Positions 52,771 through 62,353 of a stretch of 64,000 bases of DNA are shown in pieces. Source of the stretch: UBA4416 sp964541155 (GTDB taxonomy: Bacteria > Bacteroidota > Bacteroidia > B-17B0 > Aurantibacillaceae); assembly GCA_964541155.1 (NCBI GenBank), contig CAZIPC010000001.1, forward strand, positions 62,001 through 126,000, written 5' to 3'. The translations under genes and the position numbers were made by a program. The notes below the pieces were generated by a model that was given only the letters and a program-made list of their open reading frames with translations, did no database searches and had not been told where the DNA came from. Each line of letters opens with the position of its first letter. The stretch's first letter is position 1.

Positions 52771-55191
52771 TTATCTTAAAGTAGCTCCTAATTTTTCAGT
52801 ATATGTTTTAATAAGTTTTTGCATCACATTGTCAATTTGCTTTTCATTTAATGTAGCATCGTCATCTTGTAACATAAAACTTACTGCATATGATTTTTTA
52901 CCAGCCTCTAGTTTATCGCCTTCGTAAATATCAAATAAGTTTACTGATTTTAATAGTTTACGTTCGGTTGTAAAGGCCAATTCTTCAATTTCTTTATAGC
53001 TAATTTTTTTGTCTAATAATAATGCTAAATCTCTTCTAACAGATGGAAATTTAGGGATCTCTGTAAATTCTAATTTTGTTTTTCCTGCCAAAGAAAGCAC
53101 GTTGTCCCAATTAAAATCAGCATAAAATACATCAGTATTTATATCTAATTTTTTACATATAGATTTATTAATTAATCCAACACTAACAAGGTGTTTGTTT
53201 TTTTGTACAAAAGATAACCCATAACTAAATACGTCGTCAGAAAGTTCGTTAGTTTTAAATTTAATTGATAATTTATTTAAAATAGATTCTACACCTGCTT
53301 TTAAATACAAAAAATCTACTTTATTATTCTCTCCATAAGGATTTTCTGGATATTTACGTCCAGTAACAAATAGTGTTAAATGTTTAGTTTCTGAATATTT
53401 AAAATCAGTGTCAGTTTTTTCGTAAGTTTTTCCAAATTCAAATAATTTTAAATCAGATTGTTTACGATTAATGTTATAAGCTAACGACTCTAAACCACTA
53501 TAAATCATAGAGTAGCGCATAACATTTAAATCTGCGCTTAATGGATTTACTATTTTAACTAATGGTGTTTCTGGTTCGTAATAAGATTCTTTAGTTAATG
53601 ATAATCCCATCATTTCATTAAATCCAAAATTAGCCAGTAAATTAGCTATACTATTTTCTGTAGAAGAGGCTTGCTCTTTATCAACATAACTTGCTGTAAA
53701 TTTTATTTGAGTACTTTCTTCTACTTTGTTATATCCGTAAATACGCATTACTTCTTCAATCACATCAGCTTCTCTTGTAACATCTGTTTTATATTGTGGC
53801 ACAGAAAGTAATAAACCGTCATTTCCTTCTTGTAAAATTGATATTCCTAATGCGACAATTATATCCTTAATTATTTTTCTATCAATTTCTTTACCAATTA
53901 AAGTTTGGCAATTAGTGTAAGAAAATGCTACTTGAAATGGTTCTAATTTTTGAGGATAAATATCTATGATATCCATGCTTAACACACCGCCTGCATACTC
54001 AAAAATTAAAGCTGCTGCTCGTTTTAAAGCATTAATAGTCATTTCCGGATCTGTACCTCTTTCAAATCTAAAACTACTATCTGTTTTTAAACCATGTTGT
54101 TTGCTTGTTTTTCTGATATATGCTGGATTAAAATAAGCAGCTTCTAAAAAAATAGAAGTAGTATGTTCCGTTACTCCGCTATCTAAACCACCAAAAACGC
54201 CTGCCATACACATTGGTTCTGATGCGTTACAAATCATTAAATCGTTGGCTTGTAATTTTCGTTCAATACCATCTAATGTTTTAAAGCTTGTGTTTTCTAA
54301 CCCTGTTTTTACAATAATTTCTTTTCCTGAAATTTTTTCTAAATCAAACGCATGTAATGGTTGTCCTAAATCGTGTAATACAAAATTGGTAATATCTACA
54401 ATATTATTAATAGGACGTAAGCCTATTGCTAATAGGTAATTCTTTAACCAATCGGGTGATGGTTTTACTGTAATTCCCGAAATAACTAAACCACTATAAC
54501 GTTTACAAGCATCTGTATTTTCAACACTAATTTTAACGGTGTTGATGTTACTAGCTTCAGGTAATTCAAAAATATGATTAAGTTTAGCTTCGAAGGTGTT
54601 AGTATTATTTTTGCAATTTAAAATCGCTGCTAAATCTCTGGCAACGCCAAAGTGAGATGCTGCATCTGCTCGGTTAGGAGTTAATCCAATTTCTAAAACA
54701 TAATCTTGTTGAATTTTAAAATATTCAGCAGCAGGTGTTCCAACAATAGCATCATTAGATAAAATCATAATACCATCATGACTATTTCCTAATCCAATTT
54801 CATCTTCAGCGCAAATCATACCTTCACTGGCAGCACCTCGTATTTTCGATTTTTTAATTTCAAAAGGTTCTCCAGTTGTAGGATATAATTTTGCACCAAT
54901 GGTTGCAATAAGTACTTTTTGACCAGCAGCCACGTTGGGTGCCCCACAAACTATATTTAAAAGTTCAGGGGTTCCAATATTTACTTTAGTAATGCTAAGT
55001 TTATCTGCATCAGGATGTTTTTCTTTTTCTATGACCTCACCAACAACAATGCCTTTTAATCCACCTTTTACAGTTTCAAAAGGTTCAATCCCTTCTACTT
55101 CTAGACCAGATGAAGTAAGGTATTCATCTATTTGTTCAGGAGTTAAATCAATATGTATTAAGGTTTTTAGCCAATTATATGATATTTTCAT
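52771..55191 (-). CDS. pheT: Phenylalanyl-tRNA synthetase beta subunit
   Basis: The ATG at 55191 gives 806 residues, the normal PheT length (MKISYNWLKTLIHIDLTPEQ); the open frame extends 14 codons upstream but is AT-rich and not homologous. Domain order fits the family: the tRNA-binding (OB) domain with GLKGIVVGEVIEKEKHPDAD and LNIVCGAPNVAAGQKV, B3/B4 with NIVDITNFVLHDLGQPLHAF, B5 with FRFERGTDPEM nearby, the catalytic-like core, and a C-terminal FDX-ACB anticodon-binding domain (FPSVRRDLALLLDKKISYKE). pheS is not adjacent here. A -7 box lies 39 nt upstream, and it diverges from sua5. Confidence 0.95.
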   Translation of the reverse strand: MKISYNWLKTLIHIDLTPEQIDEYLTSSGLEVEGIEPFETVKGGLKGIVVGEVIEKEKHPDADKLSITKVNIGTPELLNIVCGAPNVAAGQKVLIATIGAKLYPTTGEPFEIKKSKIRGAASEGMICAEDEIGLGNSHDGIMILSNDAIVGTPAAEYFKIQQDYVLEIGLTPNRADAASHFGVARDLAAILNCKNNTNTFEAKLNHIFELPEASNINTVKISVENTDACKRYSGLVISGITVKPSPDWLKNYLLAIGLRPINNIVDITNFVLHDLGQPLHAFDLEKISGKEIIVKTGLENTSFKTLDGIERKLQANDLMICNASEPMCMAGVFGGLDSGVTEHTTSIFLEAAYFNPAYIRKTSKQHGLKTDSSFRFERGTDPEMTINALKRAAALIFEYAGGVLSMDIIDIYPQKLEPFQVAFSYTNCQTLIGKEIDRKIIKDIIVALGISILQEGNDGLLLSVPQYKTDVTREADVIEEVMRIYGYNKVEESTQIKFTASYVDKEQASSTENSIANLLANFGFNEMMGLSLTKESYYEPETPLVKIVNPLSADLNVMRYSMIYSGLESLAYNINRKQSDLKLFEFGKTYEKTDTDFKYSETKHLTLFVTGRKYPENPYGENNKVDFLYLKAGVESILNKLSIKFKTNELSDDVFSYGLSFVQKNKHLVSVGLINKSICKKLDINTDVFYADFNWDNVLSLAGKTKLEFTEIPKFPSVRRDLALLLDKKISYKEIEELAFTTERKLLKSVNLFDIYEGDKLEAGKKSYAVSFMLQDDDATLNEKQIDNVMQKLIKTYTEKLGATLR

Positions 55192-55230
55192 GTGTGTGTT
55201 TGTACTATAGTAATAAAGAAAGTAAAAATA

Positions 55231-55238
55231 CAAAAATA
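55231..55238 (-). promoter_or_regulatory. Probable -7 box of pheT
   Basis: Minus-strand octamer TATTTTTG matches TAnnTTTG, 39 nt before the pheT ATG at 55191. No clear -33 TTG. Confidence 0.35.
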
Positions 55239-55263
55239 ACCTTTATAAAATAGCTTAAACCCC

Positions 55264-55271
55264 TATATTTG
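55264..55271 (+). promoter_or_regulatory. -7 box of sua5, abutting the start codon
   Basis: TATATTTG matches TAnnTTTG exactly; a TTTA at 55242-55245 with an 18-nt spacer is one base off the -33 TTTG. The box ends only 4 nt before the GTG start at 55276, so the mRNA would have almost no leader. Confidence 0.5.
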
Positions 55272-55275
55272 CCAT

Positions 55276-56232
55276 GTGGCAGAAATAGGAAAAGATATTG
55301 CGTTAGCAAAGGTGTTTTTACAAAACAATCAATTGGTTGGCATTCCAACCGAAACCGTATATGGTTTGGCGGCAAATGCCCTAAATCCTATTGCTGTAGC
55401 TAAAATATTTGAGGCAAAAGAACGTCCAACTTTTGATCCATTAATTGTACACACACATGCTTTAAATGAGGTAACTAAATTTGTTACCAATATACATCCA
55501 GTGTTGTTAAAATTAGCTCAAACCTTTTGGCCAGGGCCATTAACTTTATTATTACCTAAAAAAGAAATAGTTCCTAATTTAGTTACATCTGGTTTAGATA
55601 AAGTAGGGGTTAGGGTTCCACAACATGTGTTAACCCTACAATTATTAAAAGAGTTAGATTTTCCTTTAGCTGCACCAAGCGCTAACCCCTTTGGATATAT
55701 TAGCCCAACAACGGCACAGCATGTGCAAAAACAATTAGGAAAAAACATAGCTTATATTTTAGATGGAGGCACATGTGGTGTAGGGCTAGAATCAACCATT
55801 GTTGGAGAAGAAAACGATGAAATTATAATTTACCGTTTGGGAGGATTATCGATTGATGATATTAAATCTGTGGTTGGTAAAGTAACCGTGCAATTAAATC
55901 AATCTAGTAATCCAAAGGCGCCTGGGCAATTAAAAAGCCATTACGCACCTAAAAAACCTATTTTTATTGGTAATTTAAATGAACTCCAATCTAAGTATTC
56001 TGATAAAAAATTAGGTGCCATTATTTTTGGTAATGATATAAAGCTTAAGCAAGTAGACGAAGTTAAAAATTTATCGTCTACTAAAAATTTACAAGAAGCC
56101 GCAGTTAATTTATTTTCGTTTTTGAGAGATTTAGATGACTCAGATGTGGATGTAATTATTACTGATTTGTTACCTCAACAAGGTTTAGGTTTAGCAATTA
56201 ATGATAGATTAAGAAGAGCAGCAGCTTTGTAG
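55276..56232 (+). CDS. L-threonylcarbamoyladenylate synthase, GTG start
   Basis: A 318-residue Sua5/YrdC/YciO/YwlC protein. The YrdC domain (about 1-205) shows GIPTETVYGLAANALNPIAV, KIFEAKERPTFDPLIVH, FWPGPLTLLLP, VGVRVPQHVLTLQLL and APSANPFGYISPTTAQHV; the Sua5 C-terminal domain (about 215-318) is shown by APGQLKSHYAPKKPIF and DVIITDLLPQQGLGLAINDR. It makes threonylcarbamoyl-AMP for t6A37 in tRNAs that read ANN codons. The start is GTG; an ATG two bases upstream (ATGTG) is out of frame and meets TAG after four codons. Sua5-length, with the extra domain, rather than the short YrdC. Confidence 0.93.
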   Translation: MAEIGKDIALAKVFLQNNQLVGIPTETVYGLAANALNPIAVAKIFEAKERPTFDPLIVHTHALNEVTKFVTNIHPVLLKLAQTFWPGPLTLLLPKKEIVPNLVTSGLDKVGVRVPQHVLTLQLLKELDFPLAAPSANPFGYISPTTAQHVQKQLGKNIAYILDGGTCGVGLESTIVGEENDEIIIYRLGGLSIDDIKSVVGKVTVQLNQSSNPKAPGQLKSHYAPKKPIFIGNLNELQSKYSDKKLGAIIFGNDIKLKQVDEVKNLSSTKNLQEAAVNLFSFLRDLDDSDVDVIITDLLPQQGLGLAINDRLRRAAAL

Positions 56233-56430
56233 TTTTTACATACTAATAATTTATATAAATACTAGTTTTTTTCTTTCTCTATATTTTTTACTAAGCTCTT
56301 TATAAGACTATAACCTTATCAATAAAAATATAAACAGTATAAAAAGGGATAACAATTCTAATATATATTTATGTATTTACTTCCCTCGTTCATTTTTTAA
56401 TCTTTAAAAATTCCATACCTTTACTTTGTT

Positions 56431-57135
56431 ATGTCTAAAATTACAGTTGCAATAGATGGTTATTCTTCGTGTGGAAAAAGCACTTTAGCAAAAGCCTTAG
56501 CACAAAAACTAAATTATAGTTATATTGATACTGGTGCCATGTATAGGGCAGTTACTATTTATTGCTTAAGGCATGGCATAATTCATAACTCTGTTATAGA
56601 TAAACAAAAATTAATAGAGGCACTAAATGATATTGATGTATCATTTAGATATAATACTATAACTAAAACATCTGAAGTATTTTTAAATGGTGAACATGTA
56701 GAAAAAGAAATTCGTAGTATGGAGGTGGCCAATCATGTTAGTGCCATTAGTTCTATAAAAGAAGTACGCGAAAAAATGGTGATTTTACAGCGCCAAATGG
56801 GAAAAAATAAGGGCGTAATTATGGATGGTAGAGATATAGGTTCTCATGTGTTTCCAAACGCAGAACTTAAATTATTTATGACAGCCGATAATGATGTGAG
56901 AACCCAACGTCGCTTAGATGAATTAAGCAGTAAAGGAGAGTACCACACTTTTGAGGATGTAAAACGTAATTTAGAAAAACGAGATTATGATGATACCACT
57001 CGTAAAGAAAATCCATTAATTAAAGCAGAGGATGCTGTAGTGATAGATAATACCGATATTAACAAAGAAGAGCAGCTAGAGTTTGTGTTGAAGTTAATTG
57101 ATGATTTACTTTTAACTAAAGATGAGTTCAAGTAA
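56431..57135 (+). CDS. cmk: Cytidylate kinase
   Basis: A 234-residue CMP kinase. The P-loop is DGYSSCGKSTLAKALAQ at about residues 8-24, the CMP-binding motif is YIDTGAMYRAVTIYCL, and MDGRDIGSHVFPNAELKLFM and RRLDELSSKG follow with KRDYDDTTRKENPLIKAEDA, the conserved lid and phosphate-binding residues. The enzyme phosphorylates CMP and dCMP. Start ATG at 56431; the 198-bp gap upstream holds no clear promoter I can name. It ends 13 nt before the convergent desaturase gene. Confidence 0.96.
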   Translation: MSKITVAIDGYSSCGKSTLAKALAQKLNYSYIDTGAMYRAVTIYCLRHGIIHNSVIDKQKLIEALNDIDVSFRYNTITKTSEVFLNGEHVEKEIRSMEVANHVSAISSIKEVREKMVILQRQMGKNKGVIMDGRDIGSHVFPNAELKLFMTADNDVRTQRRLDELSSKGEYHTFEDVKRNLEKRDYDDTTRKENPLIKAEDAVVIDNTDINKEEQLEFVLKLIDDLLLTKDEFK

Positions 57136-57148
57136 AAAGACTTAAATT

Positions 57149-58114
57149 TTATATTCCAGTCATTTTTTGTTTTTCAAAATCCCAAACTTTCAGTTTCAAA
57201 CAAGCTATAATGTCTTTTGGATGTAATGACGTTGTTTTTGCCTCACGTAATTGAGGAAAAGCGTCCCAAGCTTGTGGTAATCTATAAAAAGGAATTCTAG
57301 CATTCATGTGATGTATATGATGATACCCAATATTTGCAGTAATCCAATTCATAAACGGGCTTAATTTCATAAAACTTGATGAATCTAAGGCTGCGCCTTC
57401 ATACGTCCATTCTTCGTTTCCAACAAAAGTAACCGAAGGAAAATTATGCTGTGCGTAAAATAAATAGCTTCCTATACCACCCGATATAAAGTGAGGAATA
57501 GCACATAATAACAACCAAGCCCCCCATCCTAAATAATATATTACTAAAAACTGATACGTGAAATGAACTATTAAAGCAATTAAGGAATCAATATTTTTAC
57601 TAAAACGATTGACGATAGATTTAATGCACATGCCATACATAAAAGTAAAAATATAGCCAAAAGCAATGGTTAATGGATGACGAATAAATAAATAATGTTT
57701 TTGTTCTTTTTTACTTAATTGTTCAAATTTTTGTTTGGTATAAATAGGGTACGAACCTATACTAGCACTGTATAATTTGCAATTATTTTTATGATGATAA
57801 TCATGGCTTGCACTCCATATGCCAGTTGGAGATAATACATAAAATCCAAATAATGTAAATATTAGTTTAGCTAACGGAGATTTATCTAATATGGCTTTAT
57901 GTTGATGATCATGATAAATAACAAATAGCCTTACAATTACTAAACCAGCAAAAATGCTACAAGCTAATTTTAAGTACCAGCAAAAATTATAAACGGTTCC
58001 AATTAAAGATAATATTAAAATAAAAATAGTACTCAGTGTGTAATACCAACTAAGAGAACGATTTTCTTTGGCAAACATTTTAGTTGCTGATATTAGTTTT
58101 TTTCCTTGTATCAT
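57149..58114 (-). CDS. Membrane fatty acid desaturase-like protein
   Basis: A 321-residue di-iron membrane desaturase with four hydrophobic segments. The three His boxes are HDHQH (residues 68-72), HDYHH (104-108) and HHIHH (265-269, in NIGYHHIHHMNARIPFYRLP), plus AQHNF at 221-225. These ligate two irons that activate oxygen to introduce a double bond. Such genes in Bacteroidota modify lipids, for example fatty acids or carotenoid-like compounds. It has no lipid gene beside it, so the substrate is open. Confidence 0.9.
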   Translation of the reverse strand: MIQGKKLISATKMFAKENRSLSWYYTLSTIFILILSLIGTVYNFCWYLKLACSIFAGLVIVRLFVIYHDHQHKAILDKSPLAKLIFTLFGFYVLSPTGIWSASHDYHHKNNCKLYSASIGSYPIYTKQKFEQLSKKEQKHYLFIRHPLTIAFGYIFTFMYGMCIKSIVNRFSKNIDSLIALIVHFTYQFLVIYYLGWGAWLLLCAIPHFISGGIGSYLFYAQHNFPSVTFVGNEEWTYEGAALDSSSFMKLSPFMNWITANIGYHHIHHMNARIPFYRLPQAWDAFPQLREAKTTSLHPKDIIACLKLKVWDFEKQKMTGI

Positions 58115-58160
58115 TTAGGCTGTAAATATATCATGTAAACTGAGTTTTCACAAAAAAGTT

Positions 58161-58196
58161 TATAAAAAAAACGCATCTAGTAATAGATGCGTTTTT
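58161..58196 (-). terminator. Terminator after the subtilase gene
   Basis: A perfect 13-bp stem (58167-58179 with 58184-58196, core ACGCATCTA/TAGATGCGT) with a GTAA loop, flanked by an A7 run that gives a T run on the minus strand. It lies 19 nt after the subtilase stop. Confidence 0.92.
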
Positions 58197-58214
58197 AGTG
58201 GATATAACTAATTA

Positions 58215-59819
58215 TTAATCTTTTATTTTTTTAGGAGCCATTTTTTCGGCCATTTTAACGGCTTCGTATAAATTTACTATACCACCAGTTTTTGATAATT
58301 CATCAAATTCAATCATTTCATCTTTAGTTCCTGGTTTAATTACTTTTTTATCTTTATACTCTTTATTAGATGATTTAGATAATATTTTTATGATTTGTTT
58401 AGGAGTTAAAAATGGATAATAAGATTTTAAAACTGCAGCAACGCCAGCAACTACAGGTGCAGCCATACTAGTTCCACTAGCATCTTTGTATTTATTAAAA
58501 TCAGGAACAGTAGAATGAATATCTACACCTGGTGCAAAAAAATCTACTGTTTTTTTTCCATAATTACTGAATGGAGCAGCAATTTGGTCATTTCCTTTCC
58601 AGCTTAGTGCTCCAATGTCAACAAAGTTTGAAGGGATTTTTCCATTTTCTAATTTTTTGCAAGGATAATGAATCACTTCATCAATATCATCCGAGGCATT
58701 ACCTGCTGCGTGAATTAACAACACTCCTTTGCTTTCAGCATATTTTACAGCATCGTCAACTACTTTTTTATTTGGCGAATATTTTTTTCCAAAACTCATA
58801 TTTAAAATAGTTGCTCCATTATCAACGGCATATCTAATAGCATTAGCAACATCTTTATCTCTCTCGTCACCATCAGGCACGCAACGAACACTCATTATTT
58901 TTACGTTATCTGCAATTCCATCAATTCCAATGCCATTGTTTCTTGATGCAGCAATGATACCTGCAACGTGAGTCCCGTGAAAAGCTCCTGGACCTTTGCA
59001 ATCAGCATTTCCATAATATTTTTCTGTAGCATCATTATAATTATCTCCAACAATACTACGAGTGTCTAAATTTATATTTAATTGAGAACCATCCATAGAG
59101 GCAAGAGCTTCAGTTAGTTGTTCAAGTAAATCTTCAACTGGAACTCCTGCTGAAGCTTGAGATACAGCAATCATTTTTCCTTGTTTGTCTTTTTGTTCCT
59201 TAGCATCAAATGCTTTTAAATCTTCTAAAGATACTTTATCAACGCCTTTGTCTTTTTTAATTTTTTCTACAACACCAGATATTGCTTCTTTAATAAATTT
59301 GTATTGATTAGTTCTGGCTTCAGCTTCAGCAAATTCTTTATCGTAATCTGCTTTCACAGTTTGCCACATTTTAAATTCTTTTTTGTCTGTTTTAGAGGTA
59401 ATGTCATTTTCTGTTTTACCATCATATTTAGCCTTTAAAGTTTTGTATACTCTTGTTAATTCTAAATTATCTTTCTCTACATTTTTTCCGTCTTTACCAC
59501 CTATAAAATTCCATCCATGAATATCATCAATATAGCCATTTTTATCATCATCAATGCCATTTCCAGGTATTTCTCCTGGGTTAGTCCACATTACATCTTT
59601 TAAATCTTCGTGCATATAATCTACGCCACTGTCTAAAACACCAACAATAATGGTAGTAGATTTTTTTCCTTTTAATAATTCTTCATAAGTTTTGGTTGTA
59701 CTTACACCGTTTACATGATCTTTAATAGGATCTAAGTTAAACCAATTATCAGGGCGTTTATTTTGAGCTTGAGCTACTACTGCCAAAAATAAGCAAGCAA
59801 GAATTGAAGTTTTTTTCAT
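58215..59819 (-). CDS. Subtilisin-like (S8) serine peptidase with long insert
   Basis: A 534-residue exported peptidase with signal peptide MKKTSILACLFLAVVAQAQ. The triad is Asp63 in GVLDSGVDYMHED, His281 in FHGTHVAGIIAASRNN and Ser450 in DASGTSMAAPVVAGVA, with Asn region AAGNASDDIDEVI. About 218 residues separate Asp63 from His281, far more than in ordinary subtilisins (about 32); this insert is Lys/Glu/Asp-rich and helical. There is no T9SS sorting domain, so it is probably periplasmic or outer-membrane associated. It has a good terminator and is likely monocistronic. Confidence 0.9.
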   Translation of the reverse strand: MKKTSILACLFLAVVAQAQNKRPDNWFNLDPIKDHVNGVSTTKTYEELLKGKKSTTIIVGVLDSGVDYMHEDLKDVMWTNPGEIPGNGIDDDKNGYIDDIHGWNFIGGKDGKNVEKDNLELTRVYKTLKAKYDGKTENDITSKTDKKEFKMWQTVKADYDKEFAEAEARTNQYKFIKEAISGVVEKIKKDKGVDKVSLEDLKAFDAKEQKDKQGKMIAVSQASAGVPVEDLLEQLTEALASMDGSQLNINLDTRSIVGDNYNDATEKYYGNADCKGPGAFHGTHVAGIIAASRNNGIGIDGIADNVKIMSVRCVPDGDERDKDVANAIRYAVDNGATILNMSFGKKYSPNKKVVDDAVKYAESKGVLLIHAAGNASDDIDEVIHYPCKKLENGKIPSNFVDIGALSWKGNDQIAAPFSNYGKKTVDFFAPGVDIHSTVPDFNKYKDASGTSMAAPVVAGVAAVLKSYYPFLTPKQIIKILSKSSNKEYKDKKVIKPGTKDEMIEFDELSKTGGIVNLYEAVKMAEKMAPKKIKD

Positions 59820-59905
59820 GATTTTTATTTTGATTATAACAAGGTTAATTTTTTATTAAAAATAGTGTAATTAATTGTGATTTAAATATAATAACTGATG
59901 AAAGG

Positions 59906-61285
59906 TTAATTACTCATATGAGAAATTCCTTGAATTAAGTCGTGTTTAGTAATAATATGTGTATTACCAGCTAAATCCGTCATTAAAACAGCGTTATTTT
60001 CTTTAGTAATTAATTTTGAGATGTCTTCCATTAATGTTTGATCGGTAACAAATGGAAAAGGTTCTTGCATAATATCTCCTACTTTTTTAAGTTTTATAGA
60101 GTTATCCTCAATTAATTTAGAAAATAAAAAAGAATCGTTTAATGAGCCTACAAACGCATCTCCTTTTTTTACTGGTATTTGAGAAATGCCGTATTTATTC
60201 ATAATGCTTAAAACTTCAGAAATAGAATCATCGACATTAACCGTTAGTAATTTTTGATTTTTATGAGATGATATCAAATCAATAGCTTTTGGTTTTTTAA
60301 TTTCTAAAAATCCTCTGTCTTTCATCCAATCGTCATTAAACATTTTTCCTAAGTACCTTGTGCCATGATCGTGGAATATAACCACAACAACATCTCCTGG
60401 TTTAAACATATGTTTCATTTGTATTAATCCTGCCATTGCCGATCCTGCAGAATTACCGGCAAATATACCTTCTTCACGAGGAATTCGACGGGTCATAATA
60501 GCAGCATCTTTATCAGTAACTTTTTCAAAATGATCTATTAAATTGATGTCTACGTTTTCTGGTAAAAAATCCTCACCAATCCCTTCTGTGATATATGGGT
60601 AGATTTCATTTTTGTCTATTTCACCTGTTTCTTTTAATTTTTTGAAAATAGAACCATATGTATCAATGCCTAATAATTTAATATTAGGGTTTTTTTCTTT
60701 TAAATATTTACCAGTTCCACTAATTGTACCACCTGTACCAACACCAACTACTAAATGTGTTATCTTACCCTCTGTTTGTTCCCAAATCTCTGGCCCGGTT
60801 TGTTCATAGTGGGCTTGCGAATTAGATAAATTATCATACTGATTTGGCTTCCAAGAATTAGGTACTTCTCTAACTAATCTGGAAGATACTGAATAATATG
60901 ATTTCGGATCTTCAGGTTCTACATCGGTTGGGCATACGATAACATCTGCACCAAAAGCCCTTAAAGCATCAACTTTTTCTTTACTTTGTTTATCAGTTGT
61001 TGTAAAAATACATTTATAACCTTTAATAACTGCTGCAATTGCTAAGCCCATTCCTGTATTTCCGCTGGTTCCTTCAATAATGGTTCCTCCAGGTTTTAAG
61101 CGCCCGTCTTTTTCAGCATCTTCAATCATTTTTAAAGCCATTCTGTCTTTAATTGAATTACCTGGATTTGTAGTTTCAACTTTTGCTAAAACAGTACAAG
61201 GGAAATCTTTTGTTATGGAATTGATTTTTACTAAAGGAGTATTACCTATAGTTTCAAGAATATTATTACTTATTTTTTGATACAT
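59906..61285 (-). CDS. Cystathionine beta-synthase
   Basis: A 459-residue PLP-fold type II enzyme with the C-terminal CBS pair. Lys46 in NPGNSIKDRMALKMI is the PLP lysine, GTSGNTGMGLAIAAVIKGY and GVGTGGTISGTGKYLKE bind substrate and phosphate. Two CBS domains lie at about residues 340-455 (LLTVNVDDSISEVLSIMNKY and VLMTDLAGNTHIITKHDLI). It condenses homocysteine with serine to cystathionine, so it fits the cystathionine gamma-lyase-type enzyme at 40967. A cysteine synthase role is possible, but the CBS tail and length favour this call. Confidence 0.9.
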   Translation of the reverse strand: MYQKISNNILETIGNTPLVKINSITKDFPCTVLAKVETTNPGNSIKDRMALKMIEDAEKDGRLKPGGTIIEGTSGNTGMGLAIAAVIKGYKCIFTTTDKQSKEKVDALRAFGADVIVCPTDVEPEDPKSYYSVSSRLVREVPNSWKPNQYDNLSNSQAHYEQTGPEIWEQTEGKITHLVVGVGTGGTISGTGKYLKEKNPNIKLLGIDTYGSIFKKLKETGEIDKNEIYPYITEGIGEDFLPENVDINLIDHFEKVTDKDAAIMTRRIPREEGIFAGNSAGSAMAGLIQMKHMFKPGDVVVVIFHDHGTRYLGKMFNDDWMKDRGFLEIKKPKAIDLISSHKNQKLLTVNVDDSISEVLSIMNKYGISQIPVKKGDAFVGSLNDSFLFSKLIEDNSIKLKKVGDIMQEPFPFVTDQTLMEDISKLITKENNAVLMTDLAGNTHIITKHDLIQGISHMSN

Positions 61286-61332
61286 TACAATTTGTTTTTA
61301 ATGAGATATATAATTACAGGTTATATGTGGGG

Positions 61333-62277
61333 TTATAAATTATTTAAAGCATTTAAAATATTTGTTTCAACTCTTTGAGATAAATTATCAGTAGGGTGTT
61401 TAATAAATTTATCGCCTGTTACTTTTTCATATAATTCAATATATCTTGCAGAGATTTCATTTACCCAATCTTCATTCATTTCAGGAACAACTTGTCCATC
61501 TTTTCCTTGAAATCCATTTTCAATTAACCATCTTCTAACAAATTCTTTACTTAATTGTTTTTGTTCTTCATTTTTGTTTTGACGATCTTGAAATCCTTCT
61601 AAATAAAAATAACGAGAAGAGTCAGGCGTATGAATTTCATCCATTAAAAATACTTTTCCATCACATAATCCAAATTCGTATTTTGTATCTACTAAAATTA
61701 GCCCCATTTTGTTAGCAATTTCTTGCCCACGTGCATATAGTTTTCGAGTATATTCTTCTAGTTGAACGTAATATTTTTCTTCTACAATGCCTTGTTTTAA
61801 TATTTCTTCACGGCTTATATCTTCATCATGACCTTCAGAAGCCTTTGTTGTTGGTGTAATAATAGGTTCTGGTAGTTTATCATTTTCTTTTAAGCCATCG
61901 GGTAGGGTAACACCGCACAAAGTTCTTAATCCGTTATTGTATGTTCTTGCTGCATGTCCTGCTAAATACCCACGAATTACCATTTCTACTTTAAAAGGCT
62001 TGCAAACTCGTCCAATAGTAACAACAGGGTCTGGAACTGCTATTACCCAATTAGGTACAATATCTTTAGTTGCTTCTAAAAATTTAGCAGCAATTTGATT
62101 TAAAACTTGTCCTTTAAAAGGAATCCCTTTTGGTAAAACTACGTCAAATGCGCTAATTCGATCGCTTGCAACCATTACTAAATACTCATCATTGATGTTG
62201 TATACATCACGAACTTTTCCTTTATAAAAACTTTTTTGTTTAGGGAAATTAAATTGGGTGCTGGTAAGTGCTGACAT
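61333..62277 (-). CDS. purC: SAICAR synthase
   Basis: A 314-residue phosphoribosylaminoimidazole-succinocarboxamide synthase of the longer eukaryote-like class. Signatures are FYKGKVRDVYNINDEYLVMV, RISAFDVVLPKGIPFKGQVL, EMVIRGYLAGHAARTYNNG, PIITPTTKASEGHDEDISRE and VDTKYEFGLCDGKVFLMDEI, then TPDSSRYFYLEGFQDRQNK. It joins aspartate to CAIR in purine synthesis. No other pur gene is in view. A TAnnTTTG box precedes it. Confidence 0.95.
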   Translation of the reverse strand: MSALTSTQFNFPKQKSFYKGKVRDVYNINDEYLVMVASDRISAFDVVLPKGIPFKGQVLNQIAAKFLEATKDIVPNWVIAVPDPVVTIGRVCKPFKVEMVIRGYLAGHAARTYNNGLRTLCGVTLPDGLKENDKLPEPIITPTTKASEGHDEDISREEILKQGIVEEKYYVQLEEYTRKLYARGQEIANKMGLILVDTKYEFGLCDGKVFLMDEIHTPDSSRYFYLEGFQDRQNKNEEQKQLSKEFVRRWLIENGFQGKDGQVVPEMNEDWVNEISARYIELYEKVTGDKFIKHPTDNLSQRVETNILNALNNL

Positions 62278-62296
62278 TTTATTGATTTTAAGAAAA

Positions 62297-62304
62297 CAAA
62301 TATA
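62297..62304 (-). promoter_or_regulatory. Probable -7 box of purC
   Basis: Minus-strand octamer TATATTTG, an exact TAnnTTTG match, 19 nt before the ATG at 62277. No clear -33 element. Confidence 0.4.
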
Positions 62305-62353
62305 TTAAAACTATTAAAAAGAGTGGTTGAGTTTTAATAACTGGTTAATTTTG

